A DNA stretch of 64,000 nucleotides. Origin: Streptomyces violaceorubidus. Its GTDB lineage: Bacteria > Actinomycetota > Actinomycetes > Streptomycetales > Streptomycetaceae. The notes beneath the pieces were generated by a model, which saw only the letters and a list, made by a program, of their open reading frames with translations, ran no database searches and was not told the origin of the DNA. Of this stretch, positions 51,524-60,412 are shown in pieces. The stretch is taken from NCBI RefSeq assembly GCF_000717995.1, contig NZ_JODM01000003.1:186001-250000 (forward strand). The letters run 5' to 3'. Each line of letters starts with the position of its first letter. Within the stretch, counting starts at the first letter, position 1. Position numbers and translations under genes: made by a program.

Positions 51524-51856
51524 TCAGGCCGTTCCCGTCCGTCGCCCGGCCGCCACCCCGGCCGGACGCGGCTTCGCCGCGGCAGAACCTCCGGCGACCG
51601 CCGGCAGGATCGTGACGCTGTCGCCGTCGCCGAGCTTGGTGTTGATGCCGTCGAGGAAGCGGACGTCCTCGTCGTTCAGGTAGACGTTGACGAAGCGGCG
51701 GAGCTGCTCGCCCTCGACGATGCGGGCCTGGATGCCCGTGTGCCGGGTCTCGAGGTCGGCGAAGAGCTGGGCGAGGGTGTCCCCGGTGCCCTCCACCGCC
51801 TTCTGGCCGTCGGTGTACTGGCGGAGGATGGTCGGGATGCGGACCTCGATGGCCAT
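51524..51856 (-). CDS. cysO: Sulfur-carrier protein CysO with C-terminal extension
   Basis: A 110-residue ubiquitin-like (MoaD/ThiS) protein. It shows the family pattern RIPTILRQYTDGQKAVEG, RFVNVYLNDEDVRF and DGDSVTILPAVAGG, where Gly89-Gly90 are the residues that carry the thiocarboxylate. Unlike M. tuberculosis CysO, which ends at Gly-Gly, this protein continues for 20 more residues (SAAAKPRPAGVAAGRRTGTA) and must be trimmed to be active. A JAMM protease (Mec) encoded in the same operon is the expected trimming enzyme, as shown for Amycolatopsis CysO. AGGAG lies nine bases before the ATG. Confidence 0.93.
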   Translation of the reverse strand: MAIEVRIPTILRQYTDGQKAVEGTGDTLAQLFADLETRHTGIQARIVEGEQLRRFVNVYLNDEDVRFLDGINTKLGDGDSVTILPAVAGGSAAAKPRPAGVAAGRRTGTA

Positions 51857-51956
51857 GGCTGAGTGCTCCTGTCGGAAGTTTGTCGTGGGTTCGTAGGGCG
51901 CGGCGGCGGCACACGTCAGCACGCCGCGGCTCACGGCCGTACGGCGGCAATGAAGA

Positions 51957-52052
51957 TCAACAGATGGCGCTTTTCAGCCTGCACAGGTCGACGTGCAGCC
52001 GCGCCACGAGCAGCGTGCCCGGCGCCTTGTCGCTCACGTCGAGAAGAACCAT
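51957..52052 (-). CDS. Cysteine-type leader peptide upstream of cysO
   Basis: A 31-residue peptide ending in ARLHVDLCRLKSAIC. The HVDL-x-R-x-x-SA-x-C pattern is that of the short leader peptides found in front of sulfur-assimilation and cysteine genes of actinobacteria. The leader has two Cys codons, one directly before the stop. It sits 100 bases upstream of cysO in a GC-rich stretch that could fold, so translation of its Cys codons probably controls cysO-cysM by attenuation (inference). Confidence 0.75.
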   Translation of the reverse strand: MVLLDVSDKAPGTLLVARLHVDLCRLKSAIC

Positions 52053-52131
52053 GGGCTCATCGTATCGATTCCCAATCCCGCATCCGGAGTGTGATCTCAC
52101 CTGATGGACCTTTTCCGTCCGGCGTGCGAGA

Positions 52132-52554
52132 TCAGTACGCCTCGACGACCTTGACCTCCTCTTCCGTGACCTCACCCTCCACGATGCGGAACGAGCGGAA
52201 CTGGAACTCGCCGGCACCGTCGGTGTCCGCGGTGGAGACGAGGACGTAGTGGGCGCCGGGCTCGTTGGCGTAGGAGATGTCGGTGCGGGAGGGGTGGGCC
52301 TCGGTGGCGGTGTGCGAGTGGTAGATGACCACCGGCTCCTCGTCCCGGTCGTCCATCTCGCGGTAGAGCTTGAGGAGGTCCTGCGAGTCGAACTCGTAGA
52401 ACGTGGGCGAGCGGGCGGCGTTGAGCATGGGGATGAACCGCTCCGGGCGGCCCTCGCCGACGGGACCGGCCACCACGCCGCACGCCTCGTCGGGGTGGTC
52501 CTCGCGCGCGTGGGCGACGATCTGGTCGTACAGGGCCTGGGTGATGGTCAGCAT
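52132..52554 (-). CDS. mec: M67 (JAMM) metallopeptidase Mec
   Basis: A 140-residue JAB1/MPN-fold protease. The Glu is in EACGVVAG and the zinc motif HSHTATEAHPSRTD has the His-x-His, Ser and Asp of JAMM enzymes. In M. tuberculosis Mec cleaves cysteine from CysO-Cys. The ATG at 52554 begins the conserved protein; an upstream extension has no ribosome site. The order mec-leader-cysO-cysM supports the role in cysteine synthesis, and it may also remove the CysO tail. Confidence 0.93.
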   Translation of the reverse strand: MLTITQALYDQIVAHAREDHPDEACGVVAGPVGEGRPERFIPMLNAARSPTFYEFDSQDLLKLYREMDDRDEEPVVIYHSHTATEAHPSRTDISYANEPGAHYVLVSTADTDGAGEFQFRSFRIVEGEVTEEEVKVVEAY

Positions 52555-52574
52555 GCGGCCAGGATAAGCAGACG

Positions 52575-52609
52575 GGCCGCTGCGTACCGATGGGTGGTAC
52601 GCAGGGGCC
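52575..52609. promoter_or_regulatory. Long inverted repeat upstream of mec
   Basis: CTGCGTACC (52580-52588) and GGTACGCAG (52596-52604) pair perfectly around a seven-base loop, and the arms extend to GGCC/GGCC beyond one mismatch. It lies 26-50 bases before the mec start and about 110 bases after the permease stop. It could be an operator for mec or a terminator for the permease gene. Confidence 0.5.
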
Positions 52610-52720
52610 CGCATGCCGGACATCCTGAGCGGTGGACGCGCCGGGTGCCACGAGCACCCCGTGCGGCCGGACGTCCGCGGTGCGCGCGAAGGCGCTGGTC
52701 AGCGGCGTCCGATGGGGCCG

Positions 52721-54148
52721 TCAGCCGATCTTCTCGAACTCCGGCTCGCCGGGCCGCTCGGTGATCCGCGGGTTGCGGCTCTTGAGCACCGCCCAGCCGA
52801 TGCCGAGGGCCGCCGTCCAGCCGGCCATCACGTACAGGCAGACGCGGGCGTCGGCGTCGTAGGCGATCAGGCAGGTGACGAAGAGCAGGAAGGCGATGGC
52901 GATGTAGGAGCACACCGAGCCGCCCGGCGCCGGGAAGGAGGAGGCGGGCAGCCGGCCCGCGACGACCCGCCGGCGGTACAGCACGTGGCTGATCAGGATC
53001 ATCAGCCAGGTCCAGATGCCGGCGGCGGTGGCGACGGAGGTGACGTAGCCGAAGGCCTTCTCGGGGACGAGGTAGTTCAGGACCACGCCGATGGCCATGA
53101 AGACCACCGAGACGGCGATGCCGATGGCCGGGGTCTTGGTCGAGGACAGCTTGCTGAAGACCTTGGGGGCCTCGCCGTTGTCCGCGAGGGTGCGCAGCAT
53201 CCGGCCCGTGGAGTACATGCCGGAGTTGCAGGACGACAGGGCGGCGGTGAGCACCACGAAGTTGACGATGCCCGCGCCGGCCGGGATGCCGATGACCGCG
53301 AACGCCTCCACGAAGGGGCTGACGCCCTCGGCGAACTCGGTCCACTTGACCACCGCCAGGATGACGGTGAGGGCGCCGACGTAGAAGAGGGCGATGCGCC
53401 AGGGCAGGGTGTTGATCGCCTTGGGGAGGGTCTTCTCCGGGTTCTCGGACTCACCGGCGGTGACGCCGACCAGCTCGACGGCGAGGTAGGCGAACATGAC
53501 GCCCTGAAGGGTCATCAGGGACGAGCCGATGCCCTTGGGGAAGAAGCCGTCGAACTCCCACAGGTTGGAGACGGCCGCGGTGTCGCCGGCCTGGCTGAAG
53601 CCGAAGGTGAGCACACCGACGCCGATCACGATCATGCCGATGATGGCGGTGACCTTGACCATCGAGAACCAGAACTCGATCTCGCCGAACAGCTTCACCG
53701 AGATCAGGTTGGCCACGAACAGCAGGACCAGGAAGACCAGGGCCGAGACCCATTGCGGGATGTCCGGGAACCAGTAGTGGATGTAGATGGCGGCGGCGGT
53801 GAGTTCCGCCATGCCGGTGACCACCCACATCAGCCAGTACGTCCAGCCGGTGAAGTAACCGAAGAAGGGGCCGAGGAACTCGCGCGAGTACTCGGCGAAG
53901 GAGCCGGAGACGGGTCGGTACAGGAGCAGCTCGCCGAGCGCCCGCATGATGAAGAAGATGATCACGCCCGCGAGGGCGTACATGAGGATGATGCTGGGGC
54001 CGGCCTTGGCGATGTTGGCCCCGGCGCCCAGGAAGAGACCGACGCCGATGGCGCCGCCGATCGCGATCATCTGGACCTGGCGGCTGCCCAGACCGCGCTC
54101 GTAGCCCTCTTCGGGTGCCTTGTCCGTGTCGACCTGCGCAGAGGTCAT
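52721..54148 (-). CDS. Amino acid permease (APC superfamily)
   Basis: A 475-residue membrane protein with 12 predicted helices, of the AAT branch (AnsP/GabP/CycA-like). It shows RQVQMIAIGGAIGVGLFLGAG, SFAEYSREFLGPFFGYFTGW, the GVTAGESENPEKTLPKAINT loop and ASSFPAPGG-type ends. It would import an amino acid with protons. The ATG at 54148 has AAAGG upstream; an ATG at 54169 is an alternative. It interrupts the mec/DUF2017 neighbourhood conserved in mycobacteria. Substrate not determined. Confidence 0.92.
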   Translation of the reverse strand: MTSAQVDTDKAPEEGYERGLGSRQVQMIAIGGAIGVGLFLGAGANIAKAGPSIILMYALAGVIIFFIMRALGELLLYRPVSGSFAEYSREFLGPFFGYFTGWTYWLMWVVTGMAELTAAAIYIHYWFPDIPQWVSALVFLVLLFVANLISVKLFGEIEFWFSMVKVTAIIGMIVIGVGVLTFGFSQAGDTAAVSNLWEFDGFFPKGIGSSLMTLQGVMFAYLAVELVGVTAGESENPEKTLPKAINTLPWRIALFYVGALTVILAVVKWTEFAEGVSPFVEAFAVIGIPAGAGIVNFVVLTAALSSCNSGMYSTGRMLRTLADNGEAPKVFSKLSSTKTPAIGIAVSVVFMAIGVVLNYLVPEKAFGYVTSVATAAGIWTWLMILISHVLYRRRVVAGRLPASSFPAPGGSVCSYIAIAFLLFVTCLIAYDADARVCLYVMAGWTAALGIGWAVLKSRNPRITERPGEPEFEKIG

Positions 54149-54499
54149 GTGTGGTGCGCCTTTCTCCATGCCGATCCGGACCTTCTGTCGGCCGCGGATC
54201 GGGTCTCGATCCCCCCGGATGATGGAGCTGAGCGGGCCTCACATCCCGCTCGGTGCCTGGCCGGCGGTCCGCCGGCTCGGTGGCGCACCCGGCCGAACAT
54301 TCGGGTGGTGTTCGCCGGGCGGTCGTGAAGATTTACCACGACGGCGGCGTCGATCACAGAGGCCGACTGTGACGTGTCCCACAGGAAGAAGCGGACGAAA
54401 GCCGCGCCCGCGAGACAAAGGGGGCACGGCTTTGACGGGATCGTTATCCGGATTTGAGGCTCCGCTGAGCGGACACGGAGAGTGACGAAACCGCCCGGT
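54149..54499. other. Intergenic region upstream of permease
   Basis: About 351 bases without a supported gene. It contains CTGTG-N8-CACAG at 54367-54384, which loosely resembles a CRP-type site (GTG-N6-GNCAC), and a hairpin-poor AT-richer part near 54320-54380. No riboswitch or RNA gene is recognised. Confidence 0.4.
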
Positions 54500-55108
54500 T
54501 CAGGGCATAAGGGTGCCGACGAGCGACTCTTGGAGCCCGCCGAGCCACAGGTACGCCATCACCATCGGCTTGCGCGGGTCCTCGTCGGGGAGCCGGTAGA
54601 GCAGGTCGGTGTCGTCCTCGTCGACGATCTCCAGGCGGGAGCCGATCGCCAGGCGCAGGTCGTTCAGCGCGCGCAGCCACTGCTGGGACTCCTCGGGCGA
54701 CAGCTTCAGCACCGCGCCCTCCTCGCCCGCCGACGCCGAGGAGAGGGCGTCCAGGGCGCGGACCACCGCCAGCGCGTTGTCCCGCTTGCCGGCCCGCAGG
54801 TCGTTCTCGGTGTAGCGGCGGAACTCCGCGGAGTGCGCCCGCTGCTCCTCGGCCTCCCGCGCCTGCGGGGTGCCCTCGGGGTCGCCGTACGCGTCCGGGA
54901 AGAGCCGGCGCAGCACCGGGTCGGAGGGCGGCTCGCTCGGGCCCTCGGCGAAGAGCTCGGCGAGCGGGTCGTCGGAGGCGTCCTCGGCGGGCCCCGGGCC
55001 GATCAGCTCCAGGAGCTGCACGGCCAGCGAGCGGATGATGGAGATCTCGACGTCGTCGAGCGCGACGGCCGCGCCGCCGCCGGGGAGCGGTTCGAATTGT
55101 CCGGGCAT
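54500..55108 (-). CDS. DUF2017 family protein
   Basis: A 202-residue acidic protein of the DUF2017 family: VALDDVEISIIRSLAVQLLE, LRRLFPDAYGD, then RRYTENDLRAGKRDNALAVV and LNDLRLAIGSRLEI. It follows clpS, as in M. tuberculosis (Rv1331-Rv1332). Function is unknown; the family is sometimes called a transcriptional regulator without direct proof. Confidence 0.92.
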   Translation of the reverse strand: MPGQFEPLPGGGAAVALDDVEISIIRSLAVQLLELIGPGPAEDASDDPLAELFAEGPSEPPSDPVLRRLFPDAYGDPEGTPQAREAEEQRAHSAEFRRYTENDLRAGKRDNALAVVRALDALSSASAGEEGAVLKLSPEESQQWLRALNDLRLAIGSRLEIVDEDDTDLLYRLPDEDPRKPMVMAYLWLGGLQESLVGTLMP

Positions 55109-55149
55109 GAAGGCGATTCAGCTGCTTCCGTCCTGCGGGCGGGCGTGGG

Positions 55150-55467
55150 TCATTTCCGGTCCTGCTGGAGGGTGGCCCACAGACCGTAGCCGTGCATGGC
55201 CTGTACGTCCCGTTCCATCTCCTCCCGGCTGCCGCTGGACACGACCGCCCGGCCCTTGTGATGGACGTCCATCATGAGCTTGGTGGCCTTGTCCTTGGAG
55301 TAGCCGAAGTACGACTGGAAGACGTACGTCACGTAGCTCATGAGGTTGACGGGATCGTTGTGGACGATCGTCACCCAGGGCACGTCGGGCTCGGGTACGG
55401 CGAAGACCTCCTCCGCCGACTCGGTCTTCTCGATCTCCATGGGTGCGGCTGCCGTCACAAGGCCCAT
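55150..55467 (-). CDS. clpS: ATP-dependent Clp protease adaptor ClpS
   Basis: A 105-residue adaptor that delivers N-degron proteins to ClpAP/ClpCP. The N-end binding motif is [20 protein letters not shown], and [19 protein letters not shown] with the [14 protein letters not shown] end completes the fold. The start at 55467 is taken for a full ClpS N-extension; an ATG at 55440 is possible. It is read divergently from pncB. Confidence 0.94.
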   Translation of the reverse strand: MGLVTAAAPMEIEKTESAEEVFAVPEPDVPWVTIVHNDPVNLMSYVTYVFQSYFGYSKDKATKLMMDVHHKGRAVVSSGSREEMERDVQAMHGYGLWATLQQDRK

Positions 55468-55540
55468 GCTGCCACCACAGGGGGGCACCCGCACAAACGG
55501 GCCTGTGGCGGGCGCCACGCGAACCGGGCGGGCATCGAAA

Positions 55541-55569
55541 TCGTCAGACTGACGAAATGGGGGTACGAT
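55541..55569. promoter_or_regulatory. Palindrome and promoter in front of pncB
   Basis: TCGTCA-GAC-TGACGA (55541-55555) is a perfect 15-base palindrome. TACGAT (55564-55569) is a -10-like hexamer seven bases before the pncB ATG, so the message is probably leaderless and the palindrome covers its -35 region. A repressor of NAD salvage (NrtR- or NdnR-like) is a possible binder; none is encoded here. Confidence 0.6.
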
Positions 55570-55576
55570 CCGTCGT

Positions 55577-56923
55577 ATGAACACAGCGGACCTTGGGCTG
55601 CCGGTGGACGTCCCCTCGACGGCGCTCTTCACGGACCAGTACGAGCTGACCATGCTCCGAGCCGCGCTGAAGGCCGGTACGGCCGGGCGCCGGAGCGTGT
55701 TCGAGGTCTTCACCCGGCGCCTGCCCGACGGCCGCCGCTACGGCGTCGTGGCGGGCACCGGACGGGTGCTGGACGCGGTGGAGAACTTCCGCTTCGACGC
55801 GGGCGTGCTGCGCTTCCTGCGCGAGAAGGACATCGTGGACGAGGAGACCCTGGACTGGCTCGCCCAGTACCGGTTCGGCGGCGACATCTGGGGCTACCCC
55901 GAGGGCGAGGTGTACTTCCCGGGCTCCCCGATCATGCGGGTCGAGGGCACCTTCGGCGAGTGCGTGCTGCTGGAGACGGTGATCCTGTCCATCCTCAACC
56001 ACGACTCGGCCATCGCGGCCGCCGCCTCCCGCATGTCGTCGGCCGCCGGTGACCGGCCCCTGATCGAGATGGGCGCCCGCCGCACCCACGAGCTGGCCGC
56101 CGTCGCCGCCGCCCGCTCGGCCTACGTCGGCGGCTTCGCGACCACCTCCGACCTCGCCGCCGGCTTCCGCTACAACATCCCCACCGTCGGCACCTCCGCC
56201 CACGCCTTCACCCTGCTCCACGACCAGGAGCGCGACGCCTTCCGCGCCCAGGTGGACGCCCTGGGCCGGGACACCACGCTGCTCGTGGACACCTACGACG
56301 TCGCCGAGGCCGTCCGGGCGGCCGTGGAGGTCGCCGGGCCCGAGCTGGGCGCGGTGCGCATCGACTCCGGCGACCTGCTCCTGGTCGCCCACCGGGTGCG
56401 CCAGCAGCTCGACGAGCTGGGCGCCACCGGCACGAAGATCGTGGTGACCTCGGACCTGGACGAGTACGCCATCGCCTCGCTGGCGGCGGCACCCGTCGAC
56501 GCGTACGGGGTCGGCACCCAGCTGGTGACCGGCTCCGGGCACCCGACGGCCTCGATGGTCTACAAGCTGGTCGCCCGCGCCGAGTCCGGCGAGGAGGGGG
56601 CGCCGCTGGTGCCGGTGGCCAAGAAGTCCAGCGGCGGCAAGACCTCGATCGGCGGCCGCAAGTGGGCCGCGCGGCGCCTGGACGCGGACGGGTACGCCGA
56701 GGCCGAGGTGGTCGGCACCGGCCCGGTGCCCGACGCGCTGGCCGACCGGCAGCTCCTGGTCGAGCTGGTCAAGGGCGGTGAGGTCGTCGCCCGCGAGCCG
56801 CTGGACGCGGCCCGCGACCGGCACGCCGCCGCCCGCGCCAACCTCCCGCTGTCCGCGACCCAGCTCTCGCGAGGGGAACCCGTCATTCCGACGGAGTACG
56901 CGCACGGGGGCTCGGGTAGCTAG
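55577..56923 (+). CDS. pncB: Nicotinate phosphoribosyltransferase PncB
   Basis: A 448-residue enzyme that makes nicotinate mononucleotide from nicotinate, PRPP and ATP. It shows [18 protein letters not shown] at the start, [12 protein letters not shown] around the catalytic His region, the IDSGDLL strand, and [19 protein letters not shown] for the phosphate site. A leaderless promoter supports the ATG. It forms an operon with pncA 49 bases downstream, so nicotinamide is deamidated and then ribosylated. Confidence 0.96.
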   Translation: MNTADLGLPVDVPSTALFTDQYELTMLRAALKAGTAGRRSVFEVFTRRLPDGRRYGVVAGTGRVLDAVENFRFDAGVLRFLREKDIVDEETLDWLAQYRFGGDIWGYPEGEVYFPGSPIMRVEGTFGECVLLETVILSILNHDSAIAAAASRMSSAAGDRPLIEMGARRTHELAAVAAARSAYVGGFATTSDLAAGFRYNIPTVGTSAHAFTLLHDQERDAFRAQVDALGRDTTLLVDTYDVAEAVRAAVEVAGPELGAVRIDSGDLLLVAHRVRQQLDELGATGTKIVVTSDLDEYAIASLAAAPVDAYGVGTQLVTGSGHPTASMVYKLVARAESGEEGAPLVPVAKKSSGGKTSIGGRKWAARRLDADGYAEAEVVGTGPVPDALADRQLLVELVKGGEVVAREPLDAARDRHAAARANLPLSATQLSRGEPVIPTEYAHGGSGS

Positions 56924-56972
56924 AGCTGGTGCCCCCCATCCGCACATCCGACCCACCCGAAGGACACCGACC

Positions 56973-57560
56973 ATGCGCCGCGCCTTGATCGTCGTAGACG
57001 TGCAGAACGACTTCTGCGAGGGGGGCAGCCTCGCCGTGTCCGGCGGTGCCGACGTGGCCGCCGCCATCACCGAGCTGATCGGGCAGGCGCCCGCCGGCTA
57101 CCGCCACGTGGTGGCCACCCGCGACCACCACGTCGCCCCGGGCGGCCACTTCGCGGACAACCCGGACTACGTCCACTCCTGGCCGGCGCACTGCGTCGCC
57201 GGCACCGAGGGGGTCGGCTTCCATCCGAACTTCGCCCCCGCCGTCGCCTCCGGCGCGATAGACGCCGTCTTCGACAAGGGGGCGTACGCGGCGGCCTACA
57301 GCGGCTTCGAGGGCGCCGACGAGAACGGCACGGGGCTCGCCGAGTGGCTGCGCTCCCGCGAGATCGACGAGGTCGACGTCGTGGGCATCGCCACCGACCA
57401 CTGCGTCCGGGCCACCGCTCTGGACGCCGCCCGCGAGGGCTTCCGTACGCAGGTGCTGCTCGACCTGACCGCCGGAGTGGCCGCGCAGACCACCGAGCGG
57501 GCGCTGGAGGAGCTGCGGGAGGCGGGCGTGGAGCTGACCGGGAAGCCGGTCGTGCAGTAG
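56973..57560 (+). CDS. pncA: Nicotinamidase PncA
   Basis: A 195-residue amidase that turns nicotinamide into nicotinate. The triad is Asp9 (VVDVQNDF), Lys102 (DKGAYAAAYSGF) and Cys144 (TDHCVRAT), and the metal site Asp51, His53, His59 and His73, each close to the M. tuberculosis PncA spacing. AAGGACACC lies just before the ATG. It is co-oriented with pncB. Confidence 0.96.
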   Translation: MRRALIVVDVQNDFCEGGSLAVSGGADVAAAITELIGQAPAGYRHVVATRDHHVAPGGHFADNPDYVHSWPAHCVAGTEGVGFHPNFAPAVASGAIDAVFDKGAYAAAYSGFEGADENGTGLAEWLRSREIDEVDVVGIATDHCVRATALDAAREGFRTQVLLDLTAGVAAQTTERALEELREAGVELTGKPVVQ

Positions 57561-57572
57561 CTCGCCGGGACC

Positions 57573-57920
57573 CTAGGAGGCCTCGGCGGCCGGGCGTCTG
57601 AGCAGGGCGCGGATCGGGTGCCACAGCTCCTGGACCAGGTCCGGGCCGCCCACGGCCCCCGCCACCGGCGCCGTGCGCCATATCAGGCCGTCCGGGTGGT
57701 GCAGGACCGCGGTGACCTCGTCCGGGGTCGGCGGGGCCGCGTTGCCCCGCAGGTAGACGCTGCGCAGCCCCAGGTTGCGCAGCCTGGTCAGGGCGCGCGC
57801 CCGGTTCTGGGCGTGGACGAGAAAACGCACGCTGCCGGCGCTCGCCGGGGCGGGGCTGGGCAGGTTCAGTGCCACCACCACCGTGCCGTTCGGCAGCTTG
57901 CAGAAGCCTCCTGCGGCCAT
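57573..57920 (-). CDS. Conserved actinomycete protein of unknown function
   Basis: A 115-residue protein without a named domain that I recognise (FCKLPNGTVVVALNLPSP, RALTRLRNLGLRSVYLRGN, TAVLHHPDGLIWR). It resembles small Streptomyces proteins read between pncA and the M6 protease. It is convergent with pncA, 12 bases away. Confidence 0.65.
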   Translation of the reverse strand: MAAGGFCKLPNGTVVVALNLPSPAPASAGSVRFLVHAQNRARALTRLRNLGLRSVYLRGNAAPPTPDEVTAVLHHPDGLIWRTAPVAGAVGGPDLVQELWHPIRALLRRPAAEAS

Positions 57921-58005
57921 GCGGTCATACCCCCGAGTCAGCCTGGGTCGGTCCGGGCGCCGGGCCCAGTGTCAATAAGAGAACCACAGGACGCACCTAA
58001 ACACG

Positions 58006-58041
58006 GATCGGCGGCGACCCGCCAGGGGGTCGCCGCCGATC
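58006..58041 (-). terminator. Terminator of the M6 protease gene
   Basis: A perfect 15-base-pair stem (GATCGGCGGCGACCC and its complement) with a six-base loop, 25 bases after the protease stop on the minus strand. Confidence 0.85.
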
Positions 58042-58066
58042 ATGCTCTGACCTGGGCAGATACTAT

Positions 58067-60412
58067 TTACCTGCCCGCGGGGCCGACCTCGAGCTCGATC
58101 GTCGAGCCGTTCTTGGCCTCCTTGACGATCTTGATCTTCGTGTTGGTGTCAGTGACCTGGACACCGCCGGTCGGGTTCGCCGGGTCCCAGTAGTCGTCCG
58201 TGCGGTCGTTGAAGACCGAGACGCCCTTCGAGCCCGGGACGTACTTCGCGACGTCCGCCTTGTGCAGCGTCATGCCGTCCGTGCGGTAGAGGCTGAACGG
58301 CGAGTCGTACGCCTGCATGCGGTTGCGCATGAGGGTGCCGTCCTTCCACTTCAGCGCGGTCGGGTGCGAGTCGATCGGCAGGACCAGGCCCTTGCCCGGG
58401 TGCTGGCTGGTGTTGTTGTCCGCCTGGGAGGTGTCCCACTTCCAGATCAGCAGGCCGTTCTGGTACGCGTAGTGCTCGACCCAGTTCGGACGCTCCGAGA
58501 AGCCGAAGTTGTACGGGCCGGTCTTCAGCGTCTCGTCGTACGACTCGTACTGCCGGTTCTCGGCGATGTAGTACTGCGCGTACTCCTTGGTGAAGGAAGC
58601 GCCCTTGCGGGTGAAGCCGTTCGCCGTCCACGCGGCGTCCTCGGTCTCCGCGTTGTCGGAGAAGAGCGTCGCGCCGTCGGCCGTCACCGCGATCTCGTCG
58701 GCGGTGAAGCCCTTCATGGCCAGGCCGCCGTCGGTCTGGTAGCGGAAGCGCAGGTCGATCTTCTTGCCCGCGTAGGCGTCCAGCGGGTAGACCAGCTTGC
58801 CGTAGGCGTCCACGGTGGCGCTCAGGGCGGGCTTGTCACTGCCGTCGCGCTGGATCGGCCGGCCGTCGAACGTGCCGTCGATCGCCGTCCAGTTGGCACC
58901 GCCGTCGGTGGAGACCTCGGTGTAGAGGAAGTCGTAGTCGGCCTCGATGTCGTACCAGCCGTCCAGGGTGAGGGAGGCGGACGACTTGCCGGTGAGGTCG
59001 ACGCTGCGGCTCAGGGTGTTCTTGAGGTCGTTGCCGCTGCCGCTCCACCACTGGGTCTTGCCCTCGGCGGGGGCCACGATCTCGGTGGTGACCTCCTCCT
59101 TCGGGAGCTCGACGACCAGGCCCTGCTTGTGCTTGGTGTTGTACTCGGCCAGGCCCAGCTTGTGCCAGGAGTTGACGCCCGCCTTGGCGGTGTCGTAGTT
59201 GAGCCAGCCCAACTGGAGCTTGTCCCAGGCGTTCATGTCGCCGGGCAGGTCGCCGATCTCGTTGCGGCCGGTGCCCAGCCACGAGCCGGACGACATCAGC
59301 GTCCAGAAGCCGGTGGAGTTGTCGCCGCCGGCGGTGTCGTAGTGGTCCGGCAGGCCGAGGTCGTGGCCGTACTCGTGCGCGTAGACACCGAGTCCGCCGT
59401 TCTCCGGCTGGATGGTGTAGTCGCCGATCCAGATGCCGGTGTCGCCGATCTGGGTGCCGCCGAGCTTGTTGTCGGCGGGGCCGGTGGCGCCGGCGTCGGT
59501 GCCGAAGGCGTACCAGCGGTGGGCCCAGATCGCGTCCTCGCCCTGCGCGCCGCCGCCGGCGGACTCGTCCTCGCCGGCGTGCACGATCTGGAAGTGGTCG
59601 ATGTAGCCGTCGGGCTCGTTGAAGTCGCCGTCGCCGTCGAAGTCGTAGCGGTCCCACTGGTCGTACTGGGCCAGCTGGGACTTGATCTGGGCGTCGGTCC
59701 GGCCGGCCGCCTTCTGGTCCGCGACCCAGGCGGTGACGCCGTCCTGCACCGCGTACCAGGCGCAGTTGTCGGGGTCGCACTTGTTGGAGCCGTAGCGGGC
59801 CTCGTTGTAGGGGACCTTGACCCAGTCGGAGACCTCTCCGTCGACCGAGTAGCGCCCGGAGGACTGCTTCTCGTAGTAGGTCTTGACCGAGTTGACGCCC
59901 TTGCCGGAACCGAAGTACAGGTCCTGGAAGTGCTCCTGGTCGTAGTCCTCCTGCCAGGCCGTGGAGTTGTCCGTCCTGCGGTTCGGCTTGGCTATCTGGT
60001 TGTGCAGCGGGCCGGCGTCGCCGCCGTAGCGGCTGTCCACCTTGTCGCCGAACTCGACCAGGATGGTGAAGATCTTGTCGGTCTTCTCCCGGCCCAGTTC
60101 GACGTACTTGGCGTCGCCCTTCTTGCTCTTGAGCTGGACGACGTTGGAGCCGTCCTTCTTCTTCACCGACGCGTTGCCGGAGATGACCTGCTTGAGGGCT
60201 TCCTCACGCTGGGCGGCCTGAGTGTCGCTCAGGGGGCCCTTGAGGTCGTGGGAGCGGGTGGTCTTGTCCGGGCCGGGGTCGTGGCGGTTCACGGCCTCCG
60301 GCCGCGACGGCGAGTCCGCCTGAGCCACACCGGCCGCCGAGAGCGTGGCGGTCGCCGCAGCCAGTGCGACGGTGGTCGCCGCGGTTCTGAACGTCCAGGA
60401 TCTACTGGTCAC
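58067..60412 (-). CDS. Immune inhibitor A-type secreted M6 metalloprotease
   Basis: A 781-residue secreted zinc protease. A signal peptide ends near AGVAQA; a propeptide follows, then the catalytic domain with HEYGH at 346-350 and the third ligand region GLPDHYD. It has a bound-calcium-like DFDGDGDFNEPDG and a C-terminal MAM-like/immune-inhibitor region of beta sandwiches. The GTG at 60412 is chosen because GGAGGAAC lies about seven bases upstream and the signal peptide starts there. It degrades extracellular proteins; many streptomycetes have one. Confidence 0.93.
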   Translation of the reverse strand: MTSRSWTFRTAATTVALAAATATLSAAGVAQADSPSRPEAVNRHDPGPDKTTRSHDLKGPLSDTQAAQREEALKQVISGNASVKKKDGSNVVQLKSKKGDAKYVELGREKTDKIFTILVEFGDKVDSRYGGDAGPLHNQIAKPNRRTDNSTAWQEDYDQEHFQDLYFGSGKGVNSVKTYYEKQSSGRYSVDGEVSDWVKVPYNEARYGSNKCDPDNCAWYAVQDGVTAWVADQKAAGRTDAQIKSQLAQYDQWDRYDFDGDGDFNEPDGYIDHFQIVHAGEDESAGGGAQGEDAIWAHRWYAFGTDAGATGPADNKLGGTQIGDTGIWIGDYTIQPENGGLGVYAHEYGHDLGLPDHYDTAGGDNSTGFWTLMSSGSWLGTGRNEIGDLPGDMNAWDKLQLGWLNYDTAKAGVNSWHKLGLAEYNTKHKQGLVVELPKEEVTTEIVAPAEGKTQWWSGSGNDLKNTLSRSVDLTGKSSASLTLDGWYDIEADYDFLYTEVSTDGGANWTAIDGTFDGRPIQRDGSDKPALSATVDAYGKLVYPLDAYAGKKIDLRFRYQTDGGLAMKGFTADEIAVTADGATLFSDNAETEDAAWTANGFTRKGASFTKEYAQYYIAENRQYESYDETLKTGPYNFGFSERPNWVEHYAYQNGLLIWKWDTSQADNNTSQHPGKGLVLPIDSHPTALKWKDGTLMRNRMQAYDSPFSLYRTDGMTLHKADVAKYVPGSKGVSVFNDRTDDYWDPANPTGGVQVTDTNTKIKIVKEAKNGSTIELEVGPAGR

